Part shown: positions 1 to 10,661 of the stretch, one piece after another
Position numbering within the stretch: the stretch's first letter is position 1
How the letters are laid out: each line of letters opens with the position of its first letter
Origin: Thiomicrospira sp. XS5
Lineage (GTDB): Bacteria; Pseudomonadota; Gammaproteobacteria; Thiomicrospirales; Thiomicrospiraceae
Direction: 5' to 3'
Length of the DNA stretch: 64,000 nt
Assembly: GCF_001507555.1 (NCBI RefSeq)
Contig: NZ_LQBO01000001.1
Location: 1,798,001 to 1,862,000 of the forward strand
Made by a program: the position numbers and the translations under genes
Notes under the pieces: model-generated
The model's database searches: none
The model's input: the letters and a program-made list of their open reading frames with translations, nothing else
What the model was told of the DNA's origin: nothing

Positions 1-129
1 TTTGATAAGGCCTGCTTTTAATGCCAGGCAGTTACGCGCAATTTCTTTATTGGAACGTGGGAACCACACATCCAGTGTTGCACCTGTTTTTGCATCGCTA
101 TAACGATGGCCGATTCGTTTGATAGTCAT
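1..129 (-). CDS. dapD: Tetrahydrodipicolinate N-succinyltransferase, 5' end only
   Basis: Only the first 43 codons are in the window; the gene runs off the left edge. The ATG is at 127-129 on the minus strand, preceded by a GAGAAGA ribosome site. The peptide carries a GATLDVWFP segment, which matches the N-terminal domain of the longer DapD type. DapD succinylates tetrahydrodipicolinate in lysine/meso-diaminopimelate synthesis. The dapE gene of the same pathway lies just to the right in the opposite direction, with a yffB-like gene between, a common gammaproteobacterial grouping. The call rests on a short peptide plus context. Confidence 0.6.
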   Translation of the reverse strand, partial: MTIKRIGHRYSDAKTGATLDVWFPRSNKEIARNCLALKAGLIK

Positions 130-287
130 AACAGTCTTCTCATCTATTCAAAAGCAAAACGCGAATTATACCTTTTCTTAGCAAAACAGAGAAGCCGTAC
201 CAACCGAGAAAAGCACCATCTTCCAGCTCAAACAAGCGCAAAATGCTTTAAAATAACCGCCATTCAAGTACAATTTTTAGGAACGAT

Positions 288-650
288 ATGATGAACCCTA
301 TCATTTTATACGGCATTCCCAACTGCGATACCGTACGAAAAGCGCGTAAGTTCTTGGACGCACAACAAGTCGACTATCAATTTCACGATTTCCGCAAAAA
401 CAGCCTCACGGAAGACATTCTTCAAGACTGGCAACAACGGCAACCGATGGAAGTGATCGTCAATAAACGCAGCACAGGCTGGAAACAACTGAGCGATGAA
501 CAAAAACACCAATTAATGGCCGGCGACAACCTGCCATTACTCGCCGAGATTCCGACACTGATCAAGCGCCCAGTGCTGCAAACCGATGACGCCCTGCTGT
601 TTGGTTTTAAAGAAGCCGACTATCAAAAGGCGATTCAAAACGCGACATAA
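288..650 (+). CDS. yffB: ArsC/Spx-family (YffB-like) protein
   Basis: 120 residues, thioredoxin-fold ArsC-like family. The N-terminus reads YGIPNCDTVRKA, placing one conserved cysteine (Cys14) where arsenate reductases have the catalytic Cys; the RPVL segment near the C-terminus is also typical. Real arsenate reductase activity is not implied: YffB proteins next to dapE have no firmly assigned reaction. AGGAACG sits just before two possible start ATGs (288 and 291). The gene is followed after 84 bp by dapE on the same strand, the same pairing as in E. coli. Confidence 0.85.
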   Translation: MMNPIILYGIPNCDTVRKARKFLDAQQVDYQFHDFRKNSLTEDILQDWQQRQPMEVIVNKRSTGWKQLSDEQKHQLMAGDNLPLLAEIPTLIKRPVLQTDDALLFGFKEADYQKAIQNAT

Positions 651-692
651 GACGGTTCATACCTTCTAAAACGACCGAGCCCCCTAAAATAA

Positions 693-1870
<1,178 letters not shown>

Positions 1871-1871
<1 letters not shown>

Positions 1872-2080
1872 TGTTATCGATCATTCTTCAAATCCTGGCC
1901 TTGGTGATTTTCATCGCTTTAATCTGGCCCTATGCCAAACAGGAAAACTGGAAAGAAAAGTTCATTGATAACAAACAAGCCCGTTCAATCCTCATCGTCT
2001 TTGTGGTAATTTTATTGTTCACGTTTGGGTTATCGCTTTTGTTCGAAAGCTTTTATCCAATTGAACGACTTGACCAATAA
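1871..2080 (+). CDS. Small two-helix membrane protein, unknown function
   Basis: 69 residues. Two hydrophobic helices (about residues 2-20 and 40-60) flank a short charged loop (KQENWKEKF). The start codon overlaps the dapE stop, which supports real translation and an operon with dapE. I do not recognise the family. Small proteins of this kind often follow dapE, but no function is proposed. Confidence 0.7.
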
Positions 2081-2125
2081 TGGTAAAACCATATAAAAAT
2101 AAGAAAGAAGCTTAGGAGCCAAACC

Positions 2126-2614
2126 ATGCCAAAACCAGCCGAAACCCAGTTGATTGCCGAGTCCGTACTTGGCGCCGACTTAACGCAAGAAGATTGCGAA
2201 GCTTTATCCGAAATCGTCAAACAACGCACACTGACTAAAAGTGAAATCTTGTTCGAACCGGACACGCTGGACGGCAACTTGTACATCCTGGTGGACGGAA
2301 AACTGGAAATTCTCAAAGTCATCAGCCCGGAAAAAACCATCCACATCAATACCTTGAAAAAAGGCGCTTTGATTGGTGAATTGAGCTTCTTGGACGGCAT
2401 TGCGCATACCATGCGACTACAAGCCCGAGATGACGTAACGGTGCTGATTTTACATCGAGATGAATTCGAATCTCTGGTCGAGAAAAACCCAAAGCTCATG
2501 TTTAATGTCATGCGCTCCATCCTGCGTTTTTCCCACCACCTACAACGTAAAATGCTGCAAGAAAACCTGGAAATGCAAAAACACATTCAAAGCAGTTACA
2601 TGGCGCAATACTGA
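2126..2614 (+). CDS. Cyclic nucleotide-binding domain protein
   Basis: 162 residues, one CRP-like cNMP-binding beta-roll spanning about residues 20-130 (LFEPDTLDGNLYILVDGKLEI, then a KKGALIGELSFLDG phosphate-binding-cassette-like stretch). There is no helix-turn-helix after it; the C-terminus is a helix (HHLQRKMLQENLEMQKH) instead. It is therefore a stand-alone sensor or adaptor domain rather than a transcription factor. The cassette lacks the classical Arg-Ala pair of cAMP binders (it reads DGIAHTMRLQA), so the ligand is uncertain. A GCTTAGGAG ribosome site precedes the ATG. Confidence 0.8.
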   Translation: MPKPAETQLIAESVLGADLTQEDCEALSEIVKQRTLTKSEILFEPDTLDGNLYILVDGKLEILKVISPEKTIHINTLKKGALIGELSFLDGIAHTMRLQARDDVTVLILHRDEFESLVEKNPKLMFNVMRSILRFSHHLQRKMLQENLEMQKHIQSSYMAQY

Positions 2615-2637
2615 TGGCCACAAGTGTCATTCATAAT

Positions 2638-2667
2638 AAAAAAAGCGGCTTAAAAGCCGCTTTTTTT
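2638..2667. terminator. Bidirectional intrinsic terminator
   Basis: Perfect 11-bp stem AAAAGCGGCTT / AAGCCGCTTTT (2641-2651, 2654-2664) with A-run and T-run on both sides. It lies between the convergent cNMP-binding gene and the SNF transporter gene. Confidence 0.9.
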
Positions 2668-2715
2668 TATACCGAATGAAACCTGAAACCCGACAAATCG
2701 TACCAGCGTACAAGC

Positions 2716-4068
2716 CTAAGTCACACTCTCAAAAAACACGATGAATACCAAAATAGGTGCTACAAATTTCACCAATACACCGTAAATTCCGGACCAGGTC
2801 GGTGGCATACCGGATTGCTCGTCGCGTTGTTGTTGCGTCCAAACCCAGCCGACAAACAAGGCCGTGAACATTCCGCCCAGCGGCAACATCACATTCGAGG
2901 TCAAGAAATCCATGGTGCCGAAGAAAGTCTTACCCTGTAAGAAGTGGACGTTTTTCCAAAGGTTGAACGACAACACGCTGCCCAGGCCCAGTGTCCAGGA
3001 AAACAGCCCCAGTGACCAAGCCGCTTTACGGCGTGTAAAGCCCCAGTTCTGCTCCAACCAACTGATGGCCGGTTCAATCATGGAAATCGCGGAACTCAAG
3101 GCGGCAAACACCACCATGCCAAAAAATAAAGTCCCGAAAAACCAGCCACCGGTCATTTGCCCGAACGCAATTGGCAACGTCTGGAACAGCAAGCCAGGGC
3201 CGGAACCGGCTTCCAAGCCGTTACCAAAGACAATTGAAAAAATCACCAGGCCTGCAATCAACGCAATAATCGTATCCGCCGCCACGATCCACAAGCTGGC
3301 GCGCACAATAGAATAATCTTTCGGCATATAGGAGCCATAAACCATCATGGTCCCGAAGCCCAGACTCAGGGTGAAAAACGCATGCCCCAATGCGACCAAT
3401 ACTGAATCGGTCGTTAAAGCGGAAAAGTTGGGTTTAAACAGAAACTCAAAACTCTGCCCCAAAGCGCCGGTTGTGGTCGCGTAACCGAGCAACACCATCA
3501 AGATAATCAACAACCCCGGCATCATGATATTGATGGCGCGCTCAATCCCACTGCGCACCCCTTTCACCACAATCAAAATCGTTAACAGCATCACCACCGA
3601 ATGCCAGAAGGTCAAGCCGGACGGGCTGGCGACGAAATCATCAAAATGTTGCTGGGCCTGATCCGCATTCATGCCACTGAAAACACCGAACAGACTGTCC
3701 ACGAAATAAGCAATGCCCCAACCGGCAATGACCGAATAAAACGTCAGAATCAATAAACCGCCCATCACGGCATTGAACCCCAACAGCACCCAAAGCTTGT
3801 TGGAGCCGGTTTCCCGTACAATATTGGCAATGGCTTGTGGCGGACTGGCTTTGCCGGCTCGCCCTAGAGTGATTTCGGCGATGAGAATCGGCAGACCAAT
3901 GAGTAGAATACACAACAGGTAAACAATAACAAACGCACCACCACCGTTTTCGCCGGTAATGTAAGGAAACTTCCAAAGATTCCCGAGGCCAACTGCCGAA
4001 CCGATTGCTGCTAAAATAAAAATCGTTTGGGACGTCCAAGCCTGAGTTGAAAGTTTCAACTGCGCCAT
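2716..4068 (-). CDS. Sodium-dependent transporter, NSS/SNF family
   Basis: 450 residues with about eleven hydrophobic segments. The first helix reads GSAVGLGNLWKFPYI, the sodium/substrate-binding signature of the neurotransmitter:sodium symporter family (LeuT, TnaT). Bacterial members import amino acids or related amines with sodium; the substrate here cannot be told from sequence. AAGGAATATTT precedes the ATG. A near-match of the CCAGGCCTGG palindrome lies within it at 3246. Confidence 0.9.
   Translation of the reverse strand: MAQLKLSTQAWTSQTIFILAAIGSAVGLGNLWKFPYITGENGGGAFVIVYLLCILLIGLPILIAEITLGRAGKASPPQAIANIVRETGSNKLWVLLGFNAVMGGLLILTFYSVIAGWGIAYFVDSLFGVFSGMNADQAQQHFDDFVASPSGLTFWHSVVMLLTILIVVKGVRSGIERAINIMMPGLLIILMVLLGYATTTGALGQSFEFLFKPNFSALTTDSVLVALGHAFFTLSLGFGTMMVYGSYMPKDYSIVRASLWIVAADTIIALIAGLVIFSIVFGNGLEAGSGPGLLFQTLPIAFGQMTGGWFFGTLFFGMVVFAALSSAISMIEPAISWLEQNWGFTRRKAAWSLGLFSWTLGLGSVLSFNLWKNVHFLQGKTFFGTMDFLTSNVMLPLGGMFTALFVGWVWTQQQRDEQSGMPPTWSGIYGVLVKFVAPILVFIVFFESVT
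3246..3255. repeat. Near-match (9/10) of the CCAGGCCTGG palindrome
   Basis: Reads CCAGGCCTGC inside the SNF transporter gene, where it encodes the AGLVI stretch on the minus strand. Confidence 0.6.
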
Positions 4069-4118
4069 AAATATTCCTTTATAATAACCACACTCATTGT
4101 TACAAAATTATAGCAGAT

Positions 4119-5150
4119 ATGCATATTCACGCGAATTATTCCCTAAAAAGCCGGAATACGTTCAAAATAGACATCAAAACGCAGTATTTTGTCGAAATAA
4201 GCAAACAGTCTGACATCCCGGTTTTGCGCTCCGACATGAAACTGTCGGCGATTCCGTGGGTGATTATGGGCGGCGGCAGCAATATCCTGTTTACGCAGGA
4301 TTTGGAAAAGGTCATTGTGACCTGCCAGTACGATAAAATTCGCGTCATGAAAGAAGACGAAGACAGCATTTGGCTGTCGGTCGGTGCCGGCATGCCTTGG
4401 CATGATTTTGTAAAATACACAGTGGAACACGGTTATTGGGGCCTGGAAAACCTCGCCTTGATTCCGGGAACCGTCGGGGCCGCGCCGGTGCAAAACATCG
4501 GCGCTTACGGTGCCGAAGCGCGCGACACCATTACCCGCGTGCAAACCCTCAACCTCTTCACCGGTGAGCGCCGTGAATTCCGTAACAGCGACTGCCGGTT
4601 CGGTTATCGCACCAGCATCTTTAAAGAAGAACATGAAAACCGCTTGCTGGTGCACCGCGTCACCTTTCGCCTGAAAAAACTCGAATCCGGCCAACCCAAC
4701 TTGGTTTACGAGCCGTTAAAAGAAGCGATATTGTCGCATTATCCCAATAAAGATGGTTTGACACCGTTGGATATTTTCGAGGCCGTGGTGACCATTCGAG
4801 AACAAAAAATTCCCGATCCCCGCATCTACGGCAATGCTGGCAGTTTTTTCAAAAACCCGTTGATTACAGAAAAATATTACAACGAATTGAGCGCCATCCA
4901 TGGCGACATTCCCTACCACAAAACCATCACCAACGAATACAAAATTCCAGCGGCTTGGCTGATTGAGCAATCCGGTTGGAAAGGCCGAAAACTGCGCAAT
5001 GCAGGGGTTTCGGAAAAACATGCTTTGGTTCTGGTAAACCTAGGCGATGCCAAAGGCTGTGACATCGTCCGACTCGCGGAATGCATTCAAGAAGACGTCG
5101 ACCACAAATTCGGCATTCACCTGGAAAAAGAAGTCATCGTCATGAAATAA
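4119..5150 (+). CDS. murB: UDP-N-acetylenolpyruvoylglucosamine reductase
   Basis: 343 residues, type I MurB length (E. coli protein 342). It is an FAD enzyme that reduces enolpyruvyl-UDP-GlcNAc to UDP-MurNAc with NADPH in peptidoglycan synthesis. The FAD-binding GGGSNILF is near residue 51, PGTVGAAPVQNIGAYGAE near 126, and the proton-donor serine lies in GNAGSFFKNP; the C-terminal LEKEV carries the conserved glutamate. The start codon directly follows a 50-bp gap shared with the divergent SNF transporter; no strong ribosome site is seen. Confidence 0.95.
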   Translation: MHIHANYSLKSRNTFKIDIKTQYFVEISKQSDIPVLRSDMKLSAIPWVIMGGGSNILFTQDLEKVIVTCQYDKIRVMKEDEDSIWLSVGAGMPWHDFVKYTVEHGYWGLENLALIPGTVGAAPVQNIGAYGAEARDTITRVQTLNLFTGERREFRNSDCRFGYRTSIFKEEHENRLLVHRVTFRLKKLESGQPNLVYEPLKEAILSHYPNKDGLTPLDIFEAVVTIREQKIPDPRIYGNAGSFFKNPLITEKYYNELSAIHGDIPYHKTITNEYKIPAAWLIEQSGWKGRKLRNAGVSEKHALVLVNLGDAKGCDIVRLAECIQEDVDHKFGIHLEKEVIVMK

Positions 5151-5172
5151 GGGCGCCATTGCGCCCTTATTT
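5145..5172 (+). terminator. Intrinsic terminator of murB
   Basis: Perfect 12-bp stem AAATAAGGGCGC / GCGCCCTTATTT with a CATT loop, overlapping the murB stop codon. It probably also serves the convergent mscS-type gene. Confidence 0.9.
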
Positions 5173-5218
5173 TAGTCTAATCCATCTTTCTCTAACCCAT
5201 CGGGCCTGACATCCAACG

Positions 5219-6499
5219 CTACTTGCTAGTCGGCATTTCCACCTGGCCTGGCGATTCCAGCATTACGCTGTCCTCCACATACAAGGTACGAGTTGGGAAA
5301 GCCATTTCGGCGCCATGACTGGCCACCACCTCGGCAACCTTCAGCAACACATCTTCTTGAACCTCTTGATAATGCACCCATACAGTCGTTTTCGTAAAGG
5401 TGTAAATCATAATGTCCAAAGTGGAGTTGTTGTAGGCCACAAAGTTCACAAAAGTGGTCTGATTCTGATCAATCTCAGGATGGTTTTTCAGCATTTCTCT
5501 GATGTCTGACGTCACCGCAGCCACTTTATCGATATCGCCATACCGTAACCCAATGACCTGTTTGATTCGGCGATTCGTCATACGCGACGGATTCTCAATG
5601 GAAATGGTCGAGAAGATACCATTGGGAATATACAGCGGGCGCTTGTCAAACGTCCGCACGATGGTCAAACGCCAACCGATGCTTTCCACCGTCCCCTCAA
5701 TTTCCTTATCCGGTGAACGAATCCAATCGCCGGTACTGAAAGGCTTATCCCAATACAGCATCAAACCGCCCAACACATTACCGATAACATCCTTGGCGGC
5801 AAAACCGACGGCCATAGCACCGACACCACCAAAGGCGATCAGACCGGCAAGGTTGACCCCCAGTTCGCTCAACACAAACAAACCGGTAACTACAAATACC
5901 GTGAGCTTGAACACCTTGGCCCCCGCTTCCACCGTCACCGAATCCCAACGAGAATCTTTGTGTTCCAAGCGCTTGAGATGAATTTCAATGTGCCGCACCC
6001 AACGTACCGAGAACCAAGCTACAGCAATCACACCGAGAGTCGATTTAAATTCGGTGATATAGGGTTTCAGCTCAAGCAGCACCCTGAAGTGGTTCATCAT
6101 GGTGATGATAGCCAGCGTCAAGCCGGACAACCAGATGTAAAACGAAACCGGCGCTTTTAAAGACTTGGTAATGCTGCCCGCAAAACGTTTTTGGTGTTTG
6201 TTTAAATAGTGATCCACCCCACCGATGGCAATCCTAAACACCACATCCACCACCAAGGTGATGGCGAAGACAATCAATAATAATAGCAACCAAATCTGTC
6301 CGCCGAACAACTCGGCCATATAACGCCAGGCTTCCGGGAAGGCATCAATCGTACTGGTAAAGGTATTTTTCGCGAAATCCTCAAACAGCGTCTCGTCATC
6401 TTGATTCAAAGCTTTCTCGATGTTCGAATTCACGAAGACACCGCTAAATGACAATAACGCCTCATTCACAAAACCGACAATGGACATAAGAATATTCAT
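5219..6499 (-). CDS. MscS-family mechanosensitive channel
   Basis: 426 residues. Four to five hydrophobic helices occupy residues 60-240. The pore-lining helix is the glycine/alanine-rich GLIAFGGVGAMAVGFAAKDVIGN, followed by the beta domain (GDWIRSPDKEIEGTVESIGWR) and a C-terminal alpha/beta domain, the MscS architecture. These channels release solutes on hypo-osmotic shock. The extra N-terminal region (residues 1-60, hydrophobic then acidic) exceeds E. coli MscS. The ATG overlaps the TGA of nagZ (ATGA), so the two form one operon. Confidence 0.9.
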   Translation of the reverse strand: MNILMSIVGFVNEALLSFSGVFVNSNIEKALNQDDETLFEDFAKNTFTSTIDAFPEAWRYMAELFGGQIWLLLLLIVFAITLVVDVVFRIAIGGVDHYLNKHQKRFAGSITKSLKAPVSFYIWLSGLTLAIITMMNHFRVLLELKPYITEFKSTLGVIAVAWFSVRWVRHIEIHLKRLEHKDSRWDSVTVEAGAKVFKLTVFVVTGLFVLSELGVNLAGLIAFGGVGAMAVGFAAKDVIGNVLGGLMLYWDKPFSTGDWIRSPDKEIEGTVESIGWRLTIVRTFDKRPLYIPNGIFSTISIENPSRMTNRRIKQVIGLRYGDIDKVAAVTSDIREMLKNHPEIDQNQTTFVNFVAYNNSTLDIMIYTFTKTTVWVHYQEVQEDVLLKVAEVVASHGAEMAFPTRTLYVEDSVMLESPGQVEMPTSK

Positions 6500-7569
6500 A
6501 CTGTAAAGGCCTGTTGATTTTCTTTATTCAAAAGGTGTTCAATCTGCGCCGCGGCGGCTTGCCACAACGGGTTGGTCAACAATTGTTTCTGTTGCAGTTT
6601 ACCTTTGCCGTGCAATCGAATCAAACGCGCATGGGAAACCGGCCCGGTGTCCCAGGAAACATTCGCCAACACCTGATCGGCCGATACCGGGTCATTGCAG
6701 ACCAGCACCAAGTCGCACCCGGCCTCCAAAGCGGATTGCACTCGGGCCGGGGCATCTCCAAATTCGGTGGCGGCGTGCATCGACATATCATCACTGATAA
6801 TTGCACCCTCGAAATGACACTGGCGGCGCAGCACGTCTTGCAGCCAGGTTTTGGAGAACCCGGCCGGCAAGTCATCCACTTTTGGGTAACGCACATGCGC
6901 CGGCATCACGGCATCCACGCCGTATTCGATCAGCTTTAAAAAGGGCTGAATATCGGTTTGCAAAATGGTATTGAAATCACGCTCATCCACCGCCACCTCC
7001 AAATGGGTATCGGCCTGAATGTAACCGTGCCCCGGGAAATGCTTGGCCACTGATGCCATGCCCGCTTTTTTCATCCCAGTGACCAGATGTTGCGCCAAAA
7101 GCCCAACCACCAACGGGTCGGCATCAAAGGCGCGGTCACCGATGACGCGGCTGTCACCGTAATCCAAATCCACCACCGGCGCAAAACTGAAATCGATGCC
7201 CACGGCCAGTAATTCCGCCGCCATCAGCCAACCGACGCTCTCCGCCAGTTCCTGCGCTTTTCTGGGGTGCTGATGATACAGTGCGCCAATCAACCCCATC
7301 GGTGGCAGCCGCGTAAACCCTTCGCGGAAGCGTTGTACGCGCCCGCCTTCGTGGTCCACGCCAATCAACAGTTTCGGGTGACGCAATTGATGAATCTCTC
7401 GCGTCAAGTCCATCAACTGTTCCACCGATTCAAAATTACGGCTAAATAAAATCACGCCGCCCACTAAAGGGTCCATCAAACGTTCGCGCTCATGCGGTTG
7501 CATCTGCGTGCCTTCCAAATCAACCATCACGCAGCCCAGAGGCATGGACTCACCAAACAACTTTTCCAT
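6496..7569 (-). CDS. nagZ: Beta-N-acetylhexosaminidase, peptidoglycan recycling
   Basis: 357 residues, GH3 family. It removes GlcNAc from GlcNAc-anhydroMurNAc peptides in the cytoplasm during wall recycling. The signature KHFPGHG (176-182) followed by DTH (187-189) supplies the acid/base pair of NagZ enzymes; the nucleophile aspartate is in IISDDMSMH near 260. GVDHEGGRVQR (70-80) is also characteristic. It is slightly longer than E. coli NagZ (341). First gene of a two-gene operon with the mscS-type channel. Confidence 0.95.
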   Translation of the reverse strand: MEKLFGESMPLGCVMVDLEGTQMQPHERERLMDPLVGGVILFSRNFESVEQLMDLTREIHQLRHPKLLIGVDHEGGRVQRFREGFTRLPPMGLIGALYHQHPRKAQELAESVGWLMAAELLAVGIDFSFAPVVDLDYGDSRVIGDRAFDADPLVVGLLAQHLVTGMKKAGMASVAKHFPGHGYIQADTHLEVAVDERDFNTILQTDIQPFLKLIEYGVDAVMPAHVRYPKVDDLPAGFSKTWLQDVLRRQCHFEGAIISDDMSMHAATEFGDAPARVQSALEAGCDLVLVCNDPVSADQVLANVSWDTGPVSHARLIRLHGKGKLQQKQLLTNPLWQAAAAQIEHLLNKENQQAFTV

Positions 7570-7936
7570 AGGTTTCCGTGTTTACGTACAATACTTGCCA
7601 CGATTATAACGGTTTCACGCCAAAATGCAGTCTTCCAAAGCGGAAAAACTGGCGCACCCTCGATTCCTTCCGGCCATTGATTTGGGGTTTGTTGGATTTA
7701 AAAGCGTCTTTGTGACATTCACTCCACATTTCCACAAAATCTTCGCTATAATTTTGAAAAATGCTTGAAACAAATAGCGGATTCATCTCTTCTTACTTGA
7801 AAATAATATTGACCGGTTTCAAGCGCATAATAAGACCGAAAACGACCAGGCCTGGTCAATTCGACAGATTCAATAACCTCGACCCGAAACAGTCGACAAC
7901 CCTGAAGGCGTTTGAAAGGATTCAAACCGAATATTT
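7570..7936. promoter_or_regulatory. Divergent intergenic region, nagZ / GGDEF-EAL gene
   Basis: 367 bp without a convincing gene. It holds an exact TATAAT at 7747-7752 pointing right, without a good -35, and one exact CCAGGCCTGG palindrome. Short reading frames here lack ribosome sites and are not credible. Confidence 0.5.
7844..7857. repeat. CCAGGCCTGG palindrome, 14-bp form
   Basis: Perfect palindrome GACCAGGCCTGGTC, intergenic, about 80 bp before the GGDEF-EAL gene. No T-run follows, so it is not a terminator. Confidence 0.9.
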
Positions 7937-10639
7937 ATGCCCCAGAAACACCTCATTATTCCCACACTGTTTTCGTTACTGATTCTATCGATACTTCTCG
8001 CCAGCATCCATATCTATACCGAAAAACGGGCCGACGAAATTGCGCACGAAAAATACCGCAACAAAGCGCATGAAATCGAGAACCTGGTCAGCACGCTGAT
8101 TCAGAGCCAAAAAGACAAAATGACGTTCATCGCGCTTTCGCTGGCGCAGGATTCTCAATTAAAAGAAGCGTTGCTGAATCCGAATGTCCAACTCTCCTAT
8201 CGAGACTACTTAAAAACCTTGTCACAACACTCTGATTTAAAACATCTTTGGCTGCACATTGTGGATAAAACCGGTCACAGCATTTACCGAAGCTGGACCA
8301 ATAAACGTGGCGATAACGTTTTAGATAAGCGGCGTGACTTACAAAAAATGCTGCAAAACCCGACCATAATCGAAACCATTAGCGTCGGACTTTTCGACAT
8401 GACATTCAAGTCGAGCGTACCGATTCACGACGGCAATCGGTTCATCGGTGTATTTGAGGTCATCGGTAAATTTAACCCCATTGTCGAACAACTGAAAAAC
8501 CGCCATATCGAAAGCGTTTTACTGGCTGACAAACGCTACCGCCAACAAATCAAATTTCCTTTTTCAAAACGTTTTATGGGGGACTATTACCTCGTCAACG
8601 GCCAAGCTAACGAAGCCAACCTTCAGCAAGTGACCGGCCAATCCTTGCTGGCTTACAGTGAAAAGCATCGCTACTACATCGACGCCATCCAACAACAATT
8701 GATCACCTTCTATAAGCTCCCCAATATCAACGGCGAGCCGATGGGACATTTTTTCTTTTTTTACCCATTAGACCGAATTGAAACCGGTGCCCCGGAAATC
8801 AAACCGTTTAACCTCTACACCTACACCATCCTGGTCTACCTTTTTCTGCTCGGTGGCTATTTCTATTGGGCCAGTAAAAACCATACCCGAGAAATATCCG
8901 ACTTCAATCAACAGCTCGCGGAAAAAGTGGAACAAAAAACGCAACAACTGTCGATGCAAAAACAGTTCCTGCAAAACGTCATCGACGGCGTCTCCGATGC
9001 GGTCACCGTTTATGACGCAACCCTGTCCACGTCTTTAATGAACCAAGCGGCCAGCCGTTTGCCGGAACTGAAATTCAGTCAAAACCAGCTCAATAACAGT
9101 GAAGTCACCTTAGAAAATCATTCTGCTGCGCTGAAACTGGCCTCACAAAGCTTTGAATCCGGCCAAGCGCAAAAGACGGTTTTGTATTATCTCGACAACC
9201 AATTCAAAAAGCACTATGTTGAACTGACCACAACCCCTATAAAAAACCGTCAGGATGAAGTCACTTCCATTATTCAGCTCGGGCACGAAATCACCAATTA
9301 TCTGGACATTCAAGAGCAATTACAACAACAAAAAAACGACCTGGACTTTATCGCCTATCACGACCCTTTAACCGATTTACCCAATCGGATCTTATTTTTG
9401 GATCGTTTGAACCAAGCCATCAACCAGGCCCAGCGCAATAACGAAAAAATCGCCTTGCTGTTCATTGACCTGGACCGTTTCAAGGAAATCAACGACTCGT
9501 TCGGGCATAACAGCGGTGACGAAGTGCTCATAGTGTGTGCGGAACGTTTGCACAACTGCATCCGAAAAATCGATACCGTCGCCCGCCTCGGTGGCGATGA
9601 ATTCACCATTCTTCTGGATGCGTTGAAAAGCAACAACGTTATCATCAACATCGTCGAAAAAATCATCAACCGCTTATCGGCTCCGATTTATCTAGGCGAC
9701 GATGTGTTTCATGTGACCGCCAGTGTCGGTATCAGCCTCTTCCCGAACGACGGTCAAAACGCCGAACAGTTGCTCAAAAACGCCGACGCCGCCATGTATA
9801 AAGCCAAAGACGACGGCAAAAACACCTACCACTTTTACACCAAAGAAATGACCGAACAGGCTTTCGAACGCATTTTTATGGAAAACAACCTCCGGGAAGC
9901 GTTAAACCGCAACGAGTTCGAAATGTACTATCAACCGCAGTACGACTCCAGCACTAACGAAATCATCGGCTTTGAAGCCCTGGTACGCTGGAATCATCCA
10001 GAACATGGCGTGATCCCTCCCGAGCAATTTATCCCCGTGGCTGAAGAAACCGGTTTGATCGTGCCGCTGGGCCGCCAAATCCTCGACATGGCCACCGCCA
10101 CCATTGCCGAATGGCAGCGCAAGGGGCTGACTCAAGCCCGCATGGCGATCAATGTGTCTGCCAAACAATTGCGTGATGTCAGCTTCACACAAACGCTCAG
10201 TGCCATTTTGGATAAAAATCAGTGCCTGCCGGAATGGGTGGAGCTGGAAATTACCGAAAGCTCGGTCATGAAAAACACCGAACACACCATCAAGCTGTTG
10301 CATCAAATTCGGCGCCGCGGCATCACCATTTCCATCGACGATTTCGGCACCGGCTATTCGTCGCTTGCCTACCTGAAAAAACTGCCGATCAACAAAGTGA
10401 AAATTGACCGCTCCTTTATCTGCAATCTACCGGGCGACAAGGATGATGCGGAAATCACCAAAGCGATTATTTCCATGAGCCGTAGCTTAAATTTGGATAT
10501 TATTGCCGAGGGCATTGAAACGGACGAACAGCGGGCATTCGTCAATTCGGAAGGGTGTTATATGATTCAAGGCTACCTATACAGCAAGCCTGTCACCTAT
10601 GATGAAATGACCGCCAAATTGCAAGCCAACGCCTCGTGA
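7937..10639 (+). CDS. Membrane sensor diguanylate cyclase/phosphodiesterase (GGDEF-EAL)
   Basis: 900 residues. A transmembrane helix (about 8-26), a periplasmic Cache-like sensory region (27-290), a second helix (about 292-312), a coiled coil rich in Q and K (320-345), a PAS-like linker with a start near FLQNVIDGVSDAV, then GGDEF and EAL domains. GGDEF is intact at 552-556, preceded by the inhibitory-site motif RKID (543-546), five residues upstream. EAL is intact at 680-682, and the DDFGTGYSS loop needed for phosphodiesterase activity is present. The protein can therefore in principle both make and degrade cyclic di-GMP. The ribosome site is weak; GAAAGGAT lies somewhat far upstream. Confidence 0.92.
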   Translation: MPQKHLIIPTLFSLLILSILLASIHIYTEKRADEIAHEKYRNKAHEIENLVSTLIQSQKDKMTFIALSLAQDSQLKEALLNPNVQLSYRDYLKTLSQHSDLKHLWLHIVDKTGHSIYRSWTNKRGDNVLDKRRDLQKMLQNPTIIETISVGLFDMTFKSSVPIHDGNRFIGVFEVIGKFNPIVEQLKNRHIESVLLADKRYRQQIKFPFSKRFMGDYYLVNGQANEANLQQVTGQSLLAYSEKHRYYIDAIQQQLITFYKLPNINGEPMGHFFFFYPLDRIETGAPEIKPFNLYTYTILVYLFLLGGYFYWASKNHTREISDFNQQLAEKVEQKTQQLSMQKQFLQNVIDGVSDAVTVYDATLSTSLMNQAASRLPELKFSQNQLNNSEVTLENHSAALKLASQSFESGQAQKTVLYYLDNQFKKHYVELTTTPIKNRQDEVTSIIQLGHEITNYLDIQEQLQQQKNDLDFIAYHDPLTDLPNRILFLDRLNQAINQAQRNNEKIALLFIDLDRFKEINDSFGHNSGDEVLIVCAERLHNCIRKIDTVARLGGDEFTILLDALKSNNVIINIVEKIINRLSAPIYLGDDVFHVTASVGISLFPNDGQNAEQLLKNADAAMYKAKDDGKNTYHFYTKEMTEQAFERIFMENNLREALNRNEFEMYYQPQYDSSTNEIIGFEALVRWNHPEHGVIPPEQFIPVAEETGLIVPLGRQILDMATATIAEWQRKGLTQARMAINVSAKQLRDVSFTQTLSAILDKNQCLPEWVELEITESSVMKNTEHTIKLLHQIRRRGITISIDDFGTGYSSLAYLKKLPINKVKIDRSFICNLPGDKDDAEITKAIISMSRSLNLDIIAEGIETDEQRAFVNSEGCYMIQGYLYSKPVTYDEMTAKLQANAS

Positions 10640-10661
10640 TTCTCATCCATTGCAAAATGGC

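Noticed and set aside
106-291. 61-codon plus-strand frame before the yffB-like gene
   Set aside because: It overlaps the start of dapD on the other strand and has no recognisable protein features or ribosome site.
7761-7982. 73-codon frame upstream of the GGDEF-EAL gene
   Set aside because: It overlaps the real gene in another frame, contains the intergenic palindrome and has no supporting features.
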